Assembly (NCBI GenBank): GCA_035315185.1
Contig: DATFYE010000002.1
Span: 15,001-79,000, forward strand
DNA length: 64,000 nt
From: JADGQN01 sp035315185
Lineage (GTDB): Bacteria; Desulfobacterota; Syntrophorhabdia; Syntrophorhabdales; WCHB1-27
Direction: 5' to 3'
The position numbers were made by a program, and so were the translations under genes. Below the pieces are notes generated by a model. That model made no database searches, had not been told where the DNA came from, and worked only from the letters and a program-made list of their open reading frames with translations. Of this stretch, positions 51,697 to 59,225 are shown one piece after another (position 1 is the first letter of the stretch; each line of letters starts with the position of its first letter).

Positions 51697-52203
51697 CTAT
51701 AACGGATAGGACTTTCCTCTTCTGGAGGCCTTCTTGTCCATCTCCTTCCACGGTTCGGTCTTTACCAGCATGACGGAACAGGGCATTCTTCTGAGGACCT
51801 TTTCGTAATCGCGGCAGAAGAGATAGTGCTCGAGACGATCTTCCTCGTGGTGAGCCATGATCAGGAGATCTATCTTGCCCTCCTCGACTGCTTTAAATAT
51901 CTCGGCTGCGGGCTTTCCATCTCTGATCGTCTCTTTAATGGCCATTCCCTTTGCGTGTTCCGCCTCGATCATCGCGTCGAAGTCACGCTTGACCTCCTCT
52001 ACTTCTGCTTTGTACCCTGCCTCAAGATCAGCGAGGCGGGACGCGTAGAGAAGGCCGCCAGTAAGCTCGAACATGCCACCAATGATGTGAAGTATGCTCA
52101 GTTCCGCGCGGTAGCTCCGGGCCAGGGAGATACCATGATGGAGCGCCTTTTTACAGTCTTTTGTCCACCTGCTGACAACGAGGATGCGCTGAATATCGTC
52201 CAT
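51697..52203 (-). CDS. Universal stress protein (UspA family)
   Basis: 168 residues. A single Usp domain begins DDIQRILVVSRWTKDCKKAL and ends with a domain in the position of the nucleotide loop (DLLIMAHHEEDRLEH...RRMPCSVMLVKTEP). The classical G-2x-G-9x-G(S/T) ATP motif is not obvious, so it may be a non-ATP-binding member. A short basic tail follows. ATG 52203 has GGGGGTAG upstream and is preferred to ATG 52218. It is divergent from the livK operon. Confidence 0.8.
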   Translation of the reverse strand: MDDIQRILVVSRWTKDCKKALHHGISLARSYRAELSILHIIGGMFELTGGLLYASRLADLEAGYKAEVEEVKRDFDAMIEAEHAKGMAIKETIRDGKPAAEIFKAVEEGKIDLLIMAHHEEDRLEHYLFCRDYEKVLRRMPCSVMLVKTEPWKEMDKKASRRGKSYPL

Positions 52204-52346
52204 GGTCGCTACCCCCATTTAGACTTGTTTTTCCCAATATAAGCATTTCTCGTTCTGTTGGAAAGGAGTGTGGAGTCTAATATTTTGGTTGAAATAAATG
52301 GTAATCTGTTTTAAACGTATCAGCATTATAGCAAAGGAGGCGTACC

Positions 52347-53498
52347 ATGAGAAAAAGGTTGACCATTGCAACAGTTGTCGCATGTCTTTTCTTCCTTACC
52401 GGAGCTGTGAACACAGCCCAATCACAGACCAAGGCGCCTTACAAGATCGGATTCATCGTGCCTCTTACCGGCTATCTTTCCTGGCTCGGAGAATATATGA
52501 AAAAAGGGGCTGAGGTAAAAGTGGAGATGATCAACAAGGCCGGAGGTGTTAACGGCCGTCCGGTGGAGCTGGTAACCTATGATGACCAGTCGTCTCCGGA
52601 GGCCGCAACACGGCACGCCCAGCGGCTCATCTCGAGGGATGGCGTCGTCGCCATCATGGGAACAGGGACCGCGGTTGTCTCGGGCGCCGTGTCATCGGTT
52701 GCTAACAAGTCGAGAGTCCCTGCCGTTATCCAATCAGGATATGCGCTTACCGAGAAGGAGACATTTACCTTCAATAATGCCCATCCGACGGATTTTGCCA
52801 TCTCCCGCCCGATGCTCTATTTCCAGAAAAAGGGAATCAAACAGGTCGCGCTGCTCATGCCCATCGGCCCGCTCGGGGAACTGGGCTCCGGCATTGCCCG
52901 GAAACACGCGCCTACCTATAAGATCACCATCGTGGGGGAAGAGAAGTTTGACGTAAAGGCCGCGGATGTGACGGCGCAGCTCGCCAAATTACGTGCACTC
53001 AATCCCCAGGCGATCATGGCCTTTACTACCGGCGAGCCCGCCGCGTTGCTTGCACGTAACATGGCTCAGATGGGCATGAATATTCCGCTCGTTGTCAGCC
53101 ATGGGAATGCGACGCCCGGTTTCCTGAAACTGGTTGCCCAGACGCCGACCATGGTCATCGTGCCGTCAGGCAAGATCATGGCCATTGAGACTTTGGCCGA
53201 CAATGACCCGGTCAAAAAGGTGGTCGCCGAATTCTCCAGGGCCTACCAGGCGAAGTACGGCGAGCCTGCCAATTATTATTCAGGCCAGCAGGCGGACGCG
53301 GTCGCGCTGATAGCGGAAGCTCTGAGGGTCACGAAGTCGGAAGACCCGGTGAAGCTGAGGGACGCGCTGGAAAACATCAAGAACTTTGCCGGCTGCAACG
53401 GTGTGTACAACATGTCCCCTACGGACCACCAGGGCACGCGCACCGAGGATATGATCCTGCTCACCATTAAAGACGGCAAGTGGGCGCTTCTCGACTAG
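52347..53498 (+). CDS. livK: Liv-type ABC transporter substrate-binding protein
   Basis: 383 residues. AAAGGAGG precedes ATG 52347. A signal peptide ends near AQSQ, then a periplasmic-binding fold: YKIGFIVPLTGYLSWLGEYMKKGAEV and VELVTYDDQSSPEAATRHAQRLI. It captures a small substrate for the adjoining LivHMGF. The family binds branched-chain amino acids but also aromatic acids; next to a molybdenum hydroxylase an aromatic ligand is plausible (inference). Confidence 0.88.
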   Translation: MRKRLTIATVVACLFFLTGAVNTAQSQTKAPYKIGFIVPLTGYLSWLGEYMKKGAEVKVEMINKAGGVNGRPVELVTYDDQSSPEAATRHAQRLISRDGVVAIMGTGTAVVSGAVSSVANKSRVPAVIQSGYALTEKETFTFNNAHPTDFAISRPMLYFQKKGIKQVALLMPIGPLGELGSGIARKHAPTYKITIVGEEKFDVKAADVTAQLAKLRALNPQAIMAFTTGEPAALLARNMAQMGMNIPLVVSHGNATPGFLKLVAQTPTMVIVPSGKIMAIETLADNDPVKKVVAEFSRAYQAKYGEPANYYSGQQADAVALIAEALRVTKSEDPVKLRDALENIKNFAGCNGVYNMSPTDHQGTRTEDMILLTIKDGKWALLD

Positions 53499-53518
53499 GA
53501 TAAGATCGAGGTAAGCCT

Positions 53519-54400
53519 GTGAGTGAGCTCTCCACCCTGGTTCAGTTCTTCTTCAGCGGGCTTACCTCCGGTTCTGTTTATGCTTTGATCGCAGTCAGCC
53601 TTGTCATCGTTTACAAGGTCTCGCTGCTTATCTGCTTTGCCCAGGGCGAGTTCTTTGTGATCGGGGCTTTGACCATGGTCACCCTGACCTCTAAGGGCTT
53701 GCCCATGCCCCTGGCCTTTGTACTCTCCGTCCTCATCTCAACAGTCATCGGCGCGCTCGTCGAGCGCATTCTGATCAGGCCCATCCGGAATTCATCCGTG
53801 GGTAATCTGATTGTCATGACCATAGCCATCTCGCTGGCATTGAGGGGATCGGCGCTCCTGGTCTGGGGAAAGGAATCCCACATTCTGCAGCCCTTCTCAG
53901 CCGGAAAACCTCTTCATGTGCTCGGGGCAACGCTCCAGCCCCAGGTGCTCTGGATCATCGGCATAACCGTGGTTGTACTGTTCGTCATCTGGTTTTTCTT
54001 CGAAAGGACCACGCTGGGTGTTGCCATGAGGGCTTGCGCTGAGAATCGTCTTGGTGCGAGCCTCATGGGCATCAGCACGCAGAAGGCCGCTCTTTTGTCC
54101 TGGGCGTGGGGATCAGGCATAGGTGCCCTGGCCGGTATGGCTGTGGCGCCTCTCCTGTTCATGCAGTATTCGAGCGGGCTGATGCCTATGGTCAAAGGGT
54201 TCATCGCCATGTCCATCGGCGGCCTCGCGAGTATTGCGGGTGCGGTCGTTGCCGGTTATCTTCTAGGCATCGTTGAAGCTTACACGATAGGCCTCATCTC
54301 ATCGCAATTCGCGGACACGATCGTATTCACGCTGCTCATCATCGTTCTGATCTTCAAGCCGAGCGGGCTTTTCGGGGCAACACGGAGCCGCGAGGTATGA
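53519..54400 (+). CDS. livH: Liv-type ABC permease LivH
   Basis: 293 residues with eight or so membrane segments; the typical start FFSGLTSGSVYALIAVSLVIVYK and the cytoplasmic loop RACAENRLGASLMGIS that contacts the ATPases are present. GTG 53519 follows GAGGTAAG. It overlaps livM by 4 bp. Confidence 0.9.
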   Translation: MSELSTLVQFFFSGLTSGSVYALIAVSLVIVYKVSLLICFAQGEFFVIGALTMVTLTSKGLPMPLAFVLSVLISTVIGALVERILIRPIRNSSVGNLIVMTIAISLALRGSALLVWGKESHILQPFSAGKPLHVLGATLQPQVLWIIGITVVVLFVIWFFFERTTLGVAMRACAENRLGASLMGISTQKAALLSWAWGSGIGALAGMAVAPLLFMQYSSGLMPMVKGFIAMSIGGLASIAGAVVAGYLLGIVEAYTIGLISSQFADTIVFTLLIIVLIFKPSGLFGATRSREV

Positions 54401-55353
54401 AGACACTCGGTAGAATCTGGTGGATTATTCTCCTGCTCTTTATTGTGCTCTATCCGCCCACACTCGGTGGCATGTCAGCGTACAAGAGCGGCATTATGAT
54501 CTTCGTCGGCATCTACATCATATTGGCAGTCAGCCTCGACCTGCTCATGGGATTTGCGGGCCAGATTTCCGTGGGTCACGCAGCCTTTTTTGCTATTGGT
54601 GCATACGTATCAGGTATTCTTACGGTCAAGTACGGAGCCTCTCCACTCGTAGCTCTGATAGCAGGGATGGCATTGAGCGGCGCGGTTGCCTGGGCAGTAG
54701 GAAGGCCTTTACTTGCTCTTAAGGAGTACTATCTCGCCATGGCGACACTGGCCCTCAATGAGATCATCGTGACGCTCATTATCGGACTTCAGTGGCTCAC
54801 GGGCGGGGCTTCCGGGCTGCGGGATGTCCCTTCTTTCAGCGTCCCCGGATTCAGCTTCGACAACCACGTTCACTACTATTATCTGGTCTGGGCGATGGTA
54901 CTCCTCGTGGTAGCAAGCAGCCTGGCGCTGGTTCGCTCCCCGTTTGGCAGGACGCTTGTCGCCATCCACAGCGATGAGACTGCTGCGAAAACGTTTGGCA
55001 TCGATTGCGCTGCGTACAAGGTGCGCGTCTACGTCTTCTCCGCGATGTATGCATCGCTTGCCGGCTCTCTCTTTGCCCACTACATGGGGTTCCTCGCACC
55101 CGATGACTTTGGTGTGCTTACCTCCATCAATATCCTAGTTATGCTCTACCTCGGAGGCATAGGCACAATCTGGGGACCCGCACTGGGCGCTGTTTTCTTG
55201 AAGCTCCTGCCGGAGTTCACGTATCAGTTTCAGGATTACGAGCTGCTTCTCAACGGCGTCATACTCATCGTTGTGCTGGTCTTCATGCCCGGCGGACTCT
55301 TCGGCATCTTGAAAAGCGTAGCGGAGCGGGTCAATGCACGAGGTAGCGGATGA
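54397..55353 (+). CDS. livM: Liv-type ABC permease LivM
   Basis: 318 residues, about nine membrane segments, with SLDLLMGFAGQISVGHAAFFAIGAY and the coupling loop VAIHSDETAAKTFGID typical of LivM. It overlaps both neighbours by 4 bp, so the operon is translationally coupled. Confidence 0.9.
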   Translation: MKTLGRIWWIILLLFIVLYPPTLGGMSAYKSGIMIFVGIYIILAVSLDLLMGFAGQISVGHAAFFAIGAYVSGILTVKYGASPLVALIAGMALSGAVAWAVGRPLLALKEYYLAMATLALNEIIVTLIIGLQWLTGGASGLRDVPSFSVPGFSFDNHVHYYYLVWAMVLLVVASSLALVRSPFGRTLVAIHSDETAAKTFGIDCAAYKVRVYVFSAMYASLAGSLFAHYMGFLAPDDFGVLTSINILVMLYLGGIGTIWGPALGAVFLKLLPEFTYQFQDYELLLNGVILIVVLVFMPGGLFGILKSVAERVNARGSG

Positions 55354-56144
55354 GTGAGGACATCCTGAAGGTTGTTGATGTCACCAAAAGCTTCGAAGGC
55401 GTGCACGCCCTGGTTGACGTCAGGTTCGGAGTTACGAGAGGACACGTTAAGGCACTTATCGGGCCGAACGGTGCAGGAAAAACAACCCTTCTTAACGTGA
55501 TCAACGGTCTGCTCGATCCTGACCGCGGCCACGTTTACTTCCGCGGGCATGACGTGATCGGCATGGCTGCAAATGAAATATCCTTGCTTGGCCTTTCCAG
55601 GACATTTCAGCTCATCCGACTTTTCACGGTGAATAATGCGACTGTCCTGGATAACGTCATGGTAGGTGCCCACAAGATGCTCAAGCCCACGATTTCCAGC
55701 GCGCTCTTCTTTCGCGCGAGCACTGCAAGGCAGGAAAAGGCCGTAAGAGAAAAAGCGATGGAAGCGCTTGCGTTCGTGGGGCTGGAAGAGGAACGGGATA
55801 CGCCGCCCGGCACACTCTCCTTTGGAAACCAGCGGCTCGTGGAGCTTGCTCGGTCTCTCATGGCGGAACCTGAGCTTCTTCTCCTGGATGAGCCGGCATC
55901 AGGCTTGAACGACGCAGAAGTGGAGCGATTCATTGAGCTCCTTGCAGCGATCAGGCAGAAGGGTATCACCATACTGCTCGTTGAGCACAATATGAAGCTG
56001 GTGATGAACATTTCTGACGAGATTGTGGTCCTCGATTTCGGTAAACGGCTGGCGGAAGGTGATCCTGCTGCCATCTGTACTGATCCCGCGGTCATCGAAG
56101 CCTACCTCGGGGCCGAATGCGGCCTGGAAGGAGGTGAAGGCTGA
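55350..56144 (+). CDS. livG: Liv-type ABC ATPase LivG
   Basis: 264 residues. Walker A GPNGAGKTT, signature LSFGNQR (LSFG variant usual in LivG), Walker B LLLDEPASGLND, H-loop VEHNM. Energises uptake together with LivF. Confidence 0.92.
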   Translation: MSEDILKVVDVTKSFEGVHALVDVRFGVTRGHVKALIGPNGAGKTTLLNVINGLLDPDRGHVYFRGHDVIGMAANEISLLGLSRTFQLIRLFTVNNATVLDNVMVGAHKMLKPTISSALFFRASTARQEKAVREKAMEALAFVGLEEERDTPPGTLSFGNQRLVELARSLMAEPELLLLDEPASGLNDAEVERFIELLAAIRQKGITILLVEHNMKLVMNISDEIVVLDFGKRLAEGDPAAICTDPAVIEAYLGAECGLEGGEG

Positions 56145-56851
56145 TGCTCGTTGTGCGCGATATTCACGCGGAATATGGCAGGGTGGAGGTGCTTAAAGGC
56201 ATCGCTCTGGAGGTCGGCGAAGGCGAGGTAGTCTGTCTGCTGGGTGCCAACGGGGCAGGGAAATCAACCCTGCTTAAAGTCATCTCCGGCCTGATCACGC
56301 CGCTCTCCGGCAGCATATCTTTTCTGGGGCAGGAGATGACGAAGAGGAAGGCGGACGAGATCGTCCGTGCCGGTATTAGCCAGGTACCCGAAGGCAGGCA
56401 GATTTTCGCCTCCCTCACCGTCCAGCAGAATCTACTCCTTGGCGCGTACGCCCACGGGACCAGAAGGGCGAACCTGCAGAAGCTATACGGTTCGATGTGT
56501 GATCTTTTTCCGATCTTGAAAGAGAGACTCTCGGGCAAGGCAGGGTCTTTGAGCGGTGGAGAGCAGCAGATGCTTGCCATCGCCAGAGGGTTGATGTCGC
56601 AACCCAAGCTCCTGCTCCTGGATGAACCTTCACTTGGGCTTGCGCCGCTCGTTGTCAGAAGCATTTTTGGTGTCGTGAATGATCTGCGCGCTCACCACAT
56701 CCCCATCCTGCTCGTGGAACAGAATGTGAAAGCTGCACTGGGAATTGCTGACCGCGCGTATATCATGGAAACCGGTAAAATCGTCAAGCAGGGAAAACCT
56801 GATGCTCTGCTCGGAGACGATGAGGTGCGAAAACGATACCTCGGCATGTAG
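56144..56851 (+). CDS. livF: Liv-type ABC ATPase LivF
   Basis: 235 residues. Walker A GANGAGKST, signature LSGGEQQ, Walker B LLLDEPSLGLAP, typical LivF ending VEQNVKAAL. It overlaps livG (TGATG). Confidence 0.92.
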   Translation: MLVVRDIHAEYGRVEVLKGIALEVGEGEVVCLLGANGAGKSTLLKVISGLITPLSGSISFLGQEMTKRKADEIVRAGISQVPEGRQIFASLTVQQNLLLGAYAHGTRRANLQKLYGSMCDLFPILKERLSGKAGSLSGGEQQMLAIARGLMSQPKLLLLDEPSLGLAPLVVRSIFGVVNDLRAHHIPILLVEQNVKAALGIADRAYIMETGKIVKQGKPDALLGDDEVRKRYLGM

Positions 56852-56878
56852 CACCGAGGGGAGAAAGGAGGATAAGTG

Positions 56879-57535
56879 ATGTATTACGATCCTGAGAAGA
56901 ATGACCATGGCCTGACTCATGCGCCTTTCAAGTCCTGCGTGGTGCCCCGACCTATTGGATGGATCTCGACCATCAGCGCTGACGGCATCCACAACCTGGC
57001 GCCGTACAGCCAGTTTCAGAACCTTAACTTTGATCCTGCTTACGTTTTGTTTTCTGCTAACCAGACCTCCGACGGCAGGCGCAAGGACACGGTAGCCAAC
57101 ATTGAGCAGACCGGCGAGTTTGTTTACAACATGGCTACCTGGGAGTTGCGGGAGGCGGTCAATCGCTCGGCGCAGCAAGTGCCTCCTGATGTCAATGAGT
57201 TCGAGCTCGCGGGCGTGACCAGGGCACCTTCGATCCGGGTAAAGCCCAGCCGCGTGGCTGAGTCTCCGGTCCAGTTCGAATGCCGCTATTACCAGACACT
57301 GAGGCTCCCGGGCAACGGGCCCATGGGCAGCGTGGATGTGGTAATCGGCCGGGTTGTGCTGGTACATATCAAGGACGAGGTGATCGGTCCTGACGGGCGT
57401 CTCGATATTCTCAAGATCCGTCCTCTGGCGCGACTCGGTTATTACGACTACACGTCCGTGGAGTCTGTTTTTGAGATGGTGATACCGGGCGGGAATAAAG
57501 ACGTGCTTGCGGGGCTGGAAGGAAAGCGCCGATAG
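56879..57535 (+). CDS. Flavin reductase-like / FMN-binding split-barrel protein
   Basis: 218 residues of the flavin-reductase-like family: PRPIGWISTISADGIHNLAPYSQFQ (FMN-binding strand), then FSANQTSDGRRKDTVANIEQTGEFVYNM. ATG 56879 follows AAAGGAGG with 7-bp spacing; the ribosome site touches GTG 56876. It is 27 bp from livF, so it is probably the last gene of the liv operon. Members reduce flavin or act on a flavin-bound substrate; the role here is unknown. Confidence 0.82.
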   Translation: MYYDPEKNDHGLTHAPFKSCVVPRPIGWISTISADGIHNLAPYSQFQNLNFDPAYVLFSANQTSDGRRKDTVANIEQTGEFVYNMATWELREAVNRSAQQVPPDVNEFELAGVTRAPSIRVKPSRVAESPVQFECRYYQTLRLPGNGPMGSVDVVIGRVVLVHIKDEVIGPDGRLDILKIRPLARLGYYDYTSVESVFEMVIPGGNKDVLAGLEGKRR

Positions 57536-57724
57536 CCTTCTCCCGATAGTAAAGTGTCCTGCACAATGGCTGGAATTAGAGACAGTTCACCCTTCTTACA
57601 TGTGGCTTGCTATAGCGATAGTTTATTATAGGAAACGTAATGCTTGCCACCTTCCTGTCACGGATCGGCATGGGTTGTGAAGTAACGAACGCTTGATGGC
57701 GTAAGTATACTTCTATTTGTTCTG

Positions 57725-57753
57725 TTGACATTCACAAATGACTGTTTTAAATT
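57725..57753 (+). promoter_or_regulatory. Sigma70-type promoter for the hydroxylase operon
   Basis: TTGACA (57725-57730), 17-bp spacer, TAAATT (57748-57753). Confidence 0.6.
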
Positions 57754-57764
57754 TACGTCAGCTA

Positions 57765-57780
57765 GTTCACTGAAGTGAAC
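57765..57780. promoter_or_regulatory. Palindromic operator candidate GTTCACT-GA-AGTGAAC
   Basis: Two perfect 7-bp arms with a 2-bp centre, placed at about the transcription start. It fits a dimeric repressor (MarR, GntR or TetR type) that would block the molybdenum hydroxylase operon. No regulator gene is adjacent. Confidence 0.55.
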
Positions 57781-57805
57781 ACATGGTTGAAAAAGGGGGT
57801 GGGTC

Positions 57806-58720
57806 ATGTATGTGCCCGATTTTGATTACTACGTGCCTGACACGCTGGACGAGGCATGCGGGCTCCTTGCGAGTCTCGGCAGTGACGCAAAAGTGCTCGC
57901 AGGTGGTACCGATGTCCTGTCAAAGATGAAGAACGAGTTGATCGCTCCGAAGGCACTTGTTTCGCTCAAGAACATCAAGGGTATTGAAGGGATCACGTAC
58001 GTTCCGGGAAAGGGTGTTGTGATCGGCACCAGAGCCACACACAACGACCTGGTCAATTCGGACCTGCTGCAGAAGAGGTATCCTTCCATCTCGAACGCTG
58101 CCCACTCTCTGGCTAACAACCAGATACGGAACAGAGGGACAGTCGGGGGAAACCTGGTCAATGCGTTACCGTCAGCAGACCTTCCTCCGATCCTCATCGC
58201 CCTGGATGCGCACGTAACCCTCGTCGGCAGGTACGGAAACAGGATAATTCCTCTGGAGGAGTTCTTTGTGGGGCCGAGTCGTTCGGCCATCGAACCCGAT
58301 GAGATCCTCACCGAGATCGTCATTCCTGACCAGGCAACGACGGGCAGCTCCTATTTCAAGTTCGGGCTGCGCCGGTCCGGTGCACTGGCTGTTGTGGGCG
58401 TCGCTGCCGCAGTTGTTGCAACCGGAACCCACGTGGATCGGGCGCGGATTGTCCTTGGCGCTGTGGGGCCTGTTCCCATGAGGGCCAAAAAGGCCGAGCA
58501 GCTTCTTGAAGGGAACGTGGCTACGGAAGCGGCTCTTGAAGAGGCGGGCAGGGCTGCGGCGGCGGAATGCAGACCAATCTCAGACATAAGGGGCTCCGAA
58601 GAATACCGCAGGGACATGGTGAGGGTTTTCACCAAACGAGCCTTGCGCAAGGCTCTGCACCTGGAGCGCACCCCCGAGCTCGCAAAAACCGAAGGAGGTA
58701 ACGGCGATGGAACGCATTGA
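57806..58720 (+). CDS. Molybdenum hydroxylase, FAD-binding (medium) subunit
   Basis: 304 residues of the CO-dehydrogenase/xanthine-dehydrogenase medium-subunit family. FAD motifs are AGGTDVLSKMK and RNRGTVGGNLVNALPSADLPP. The four-cysteine [4Fe-4S] insert that marks the HcrB subunit of 4-hydroxybenzoyl-CoA reductase is absent, so a direct equation with that enzyme is not supported. The start ATG 57806 lies after GGGGGTGGGTC. It overlaps the iron-sulfur gene by 14 bp. Confidence 0.88.
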   Translation: MYVPDFDYYVPDTLDEACGLLASLGSDAKVLAGGTDVLSKMKNELIAPKALVSLKNIKGIEGITYVPGKGVVIGTRATHNDLVNSDLLQKRYPSISNAAHSLANNQIRNRGTVGGNLVNALPSADLPPILIALDAHVTLVGRYGNRIIPLEEFFVGPSRSAIEPDEILTEIVIPDQATTGSSYFKFGLRRSGALAVVGVAAAVVATGTHVDRARIVLGAVGPVPMRAKKAEQLLEGNVATEAALEEAGRAAAAECRPISDIRGSEEYRRDMVRVFTKRALRKALHLERTPELAKTEGGNGDGTH

Positions 58721-59225
58721 GGACAAACACGGCGTCAAGCGCTATTTAATACAGATCACGGTCAACGGAGACGACCGGACGCTTCTCGTCAAGGCAAACA
58801 TGCTCCTCGTTAATGTCTTGCGGGACCGGCTCGACCTGACCGGGACCAAGAAGGGTTGTGAGCTGGGCAACTGCGGTTCGTGCAGCGCGCTGTTGGACGG
58901 TAAGCCGGTCAACTCATGCCTTGTCCTGGCGGTCGAAGCGGATGGCCATGAGATTACAACGATTGAGGGTGTGGCGCAAAGTGATGAGCTGGACAGACTG
59001 CAGGATTCCTTTGTTGAGAATGCTGCAATCCAGTGCGGTTATTGCACACCCGGCATGATACTGTCGGCCAAGGCGCTCCTTACCCGAAACCCGCATCCAA
59101 CAGAGCATGAGGTCCGGCAGGCTATCGCGGGTAATCTTTGCCGGTGTACCGGTTACGTGAACATAGTGAAAGCCGTGTTAGCCGCTGCGAACAGGCCGGA
59201 AAACGAGATAAGGGGTGTAGCATGA
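58707..59225 (+). CDS. Molybdenum hydroxylase, [2Fe-2S] (small) subunit
   Basis: 172 residues. The plant-type ferredoxin cluster is bound by CELGNCGSCSALLDGKPVNSC and the second cluster by CGYCTPGM and CRCTGY, the usual order. It passes electrons from the molybdenum centre to FAD. It overlaps the large-subunit start (ATGA). Confidence 0.93.
   Translation: MERIEDKHGVKRYLIQITVNGDDRTLLVKANMLLVNVLRDRLDLTGTKKGCELGNCGSCSALLDGKPVNSCLVLAVEADGHEITTIEGVAQSDELDRLQDSFVENAAIQCGYCTPGMILSAKALLTRNPHPTEHEVRQAIAGNLCRCTGYVNIVKAVLAAANRPENEIRGVA

Larger units (their letters stand above)
57536..57805. other. Regulatory region of the molybdenum hydroxylase operon
   Basis: No gene. Holds the promoter at 57725-57753 and the palindrome at 57765-57780; the left 180 bp show nothing I can name. 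Confidence 0.55.
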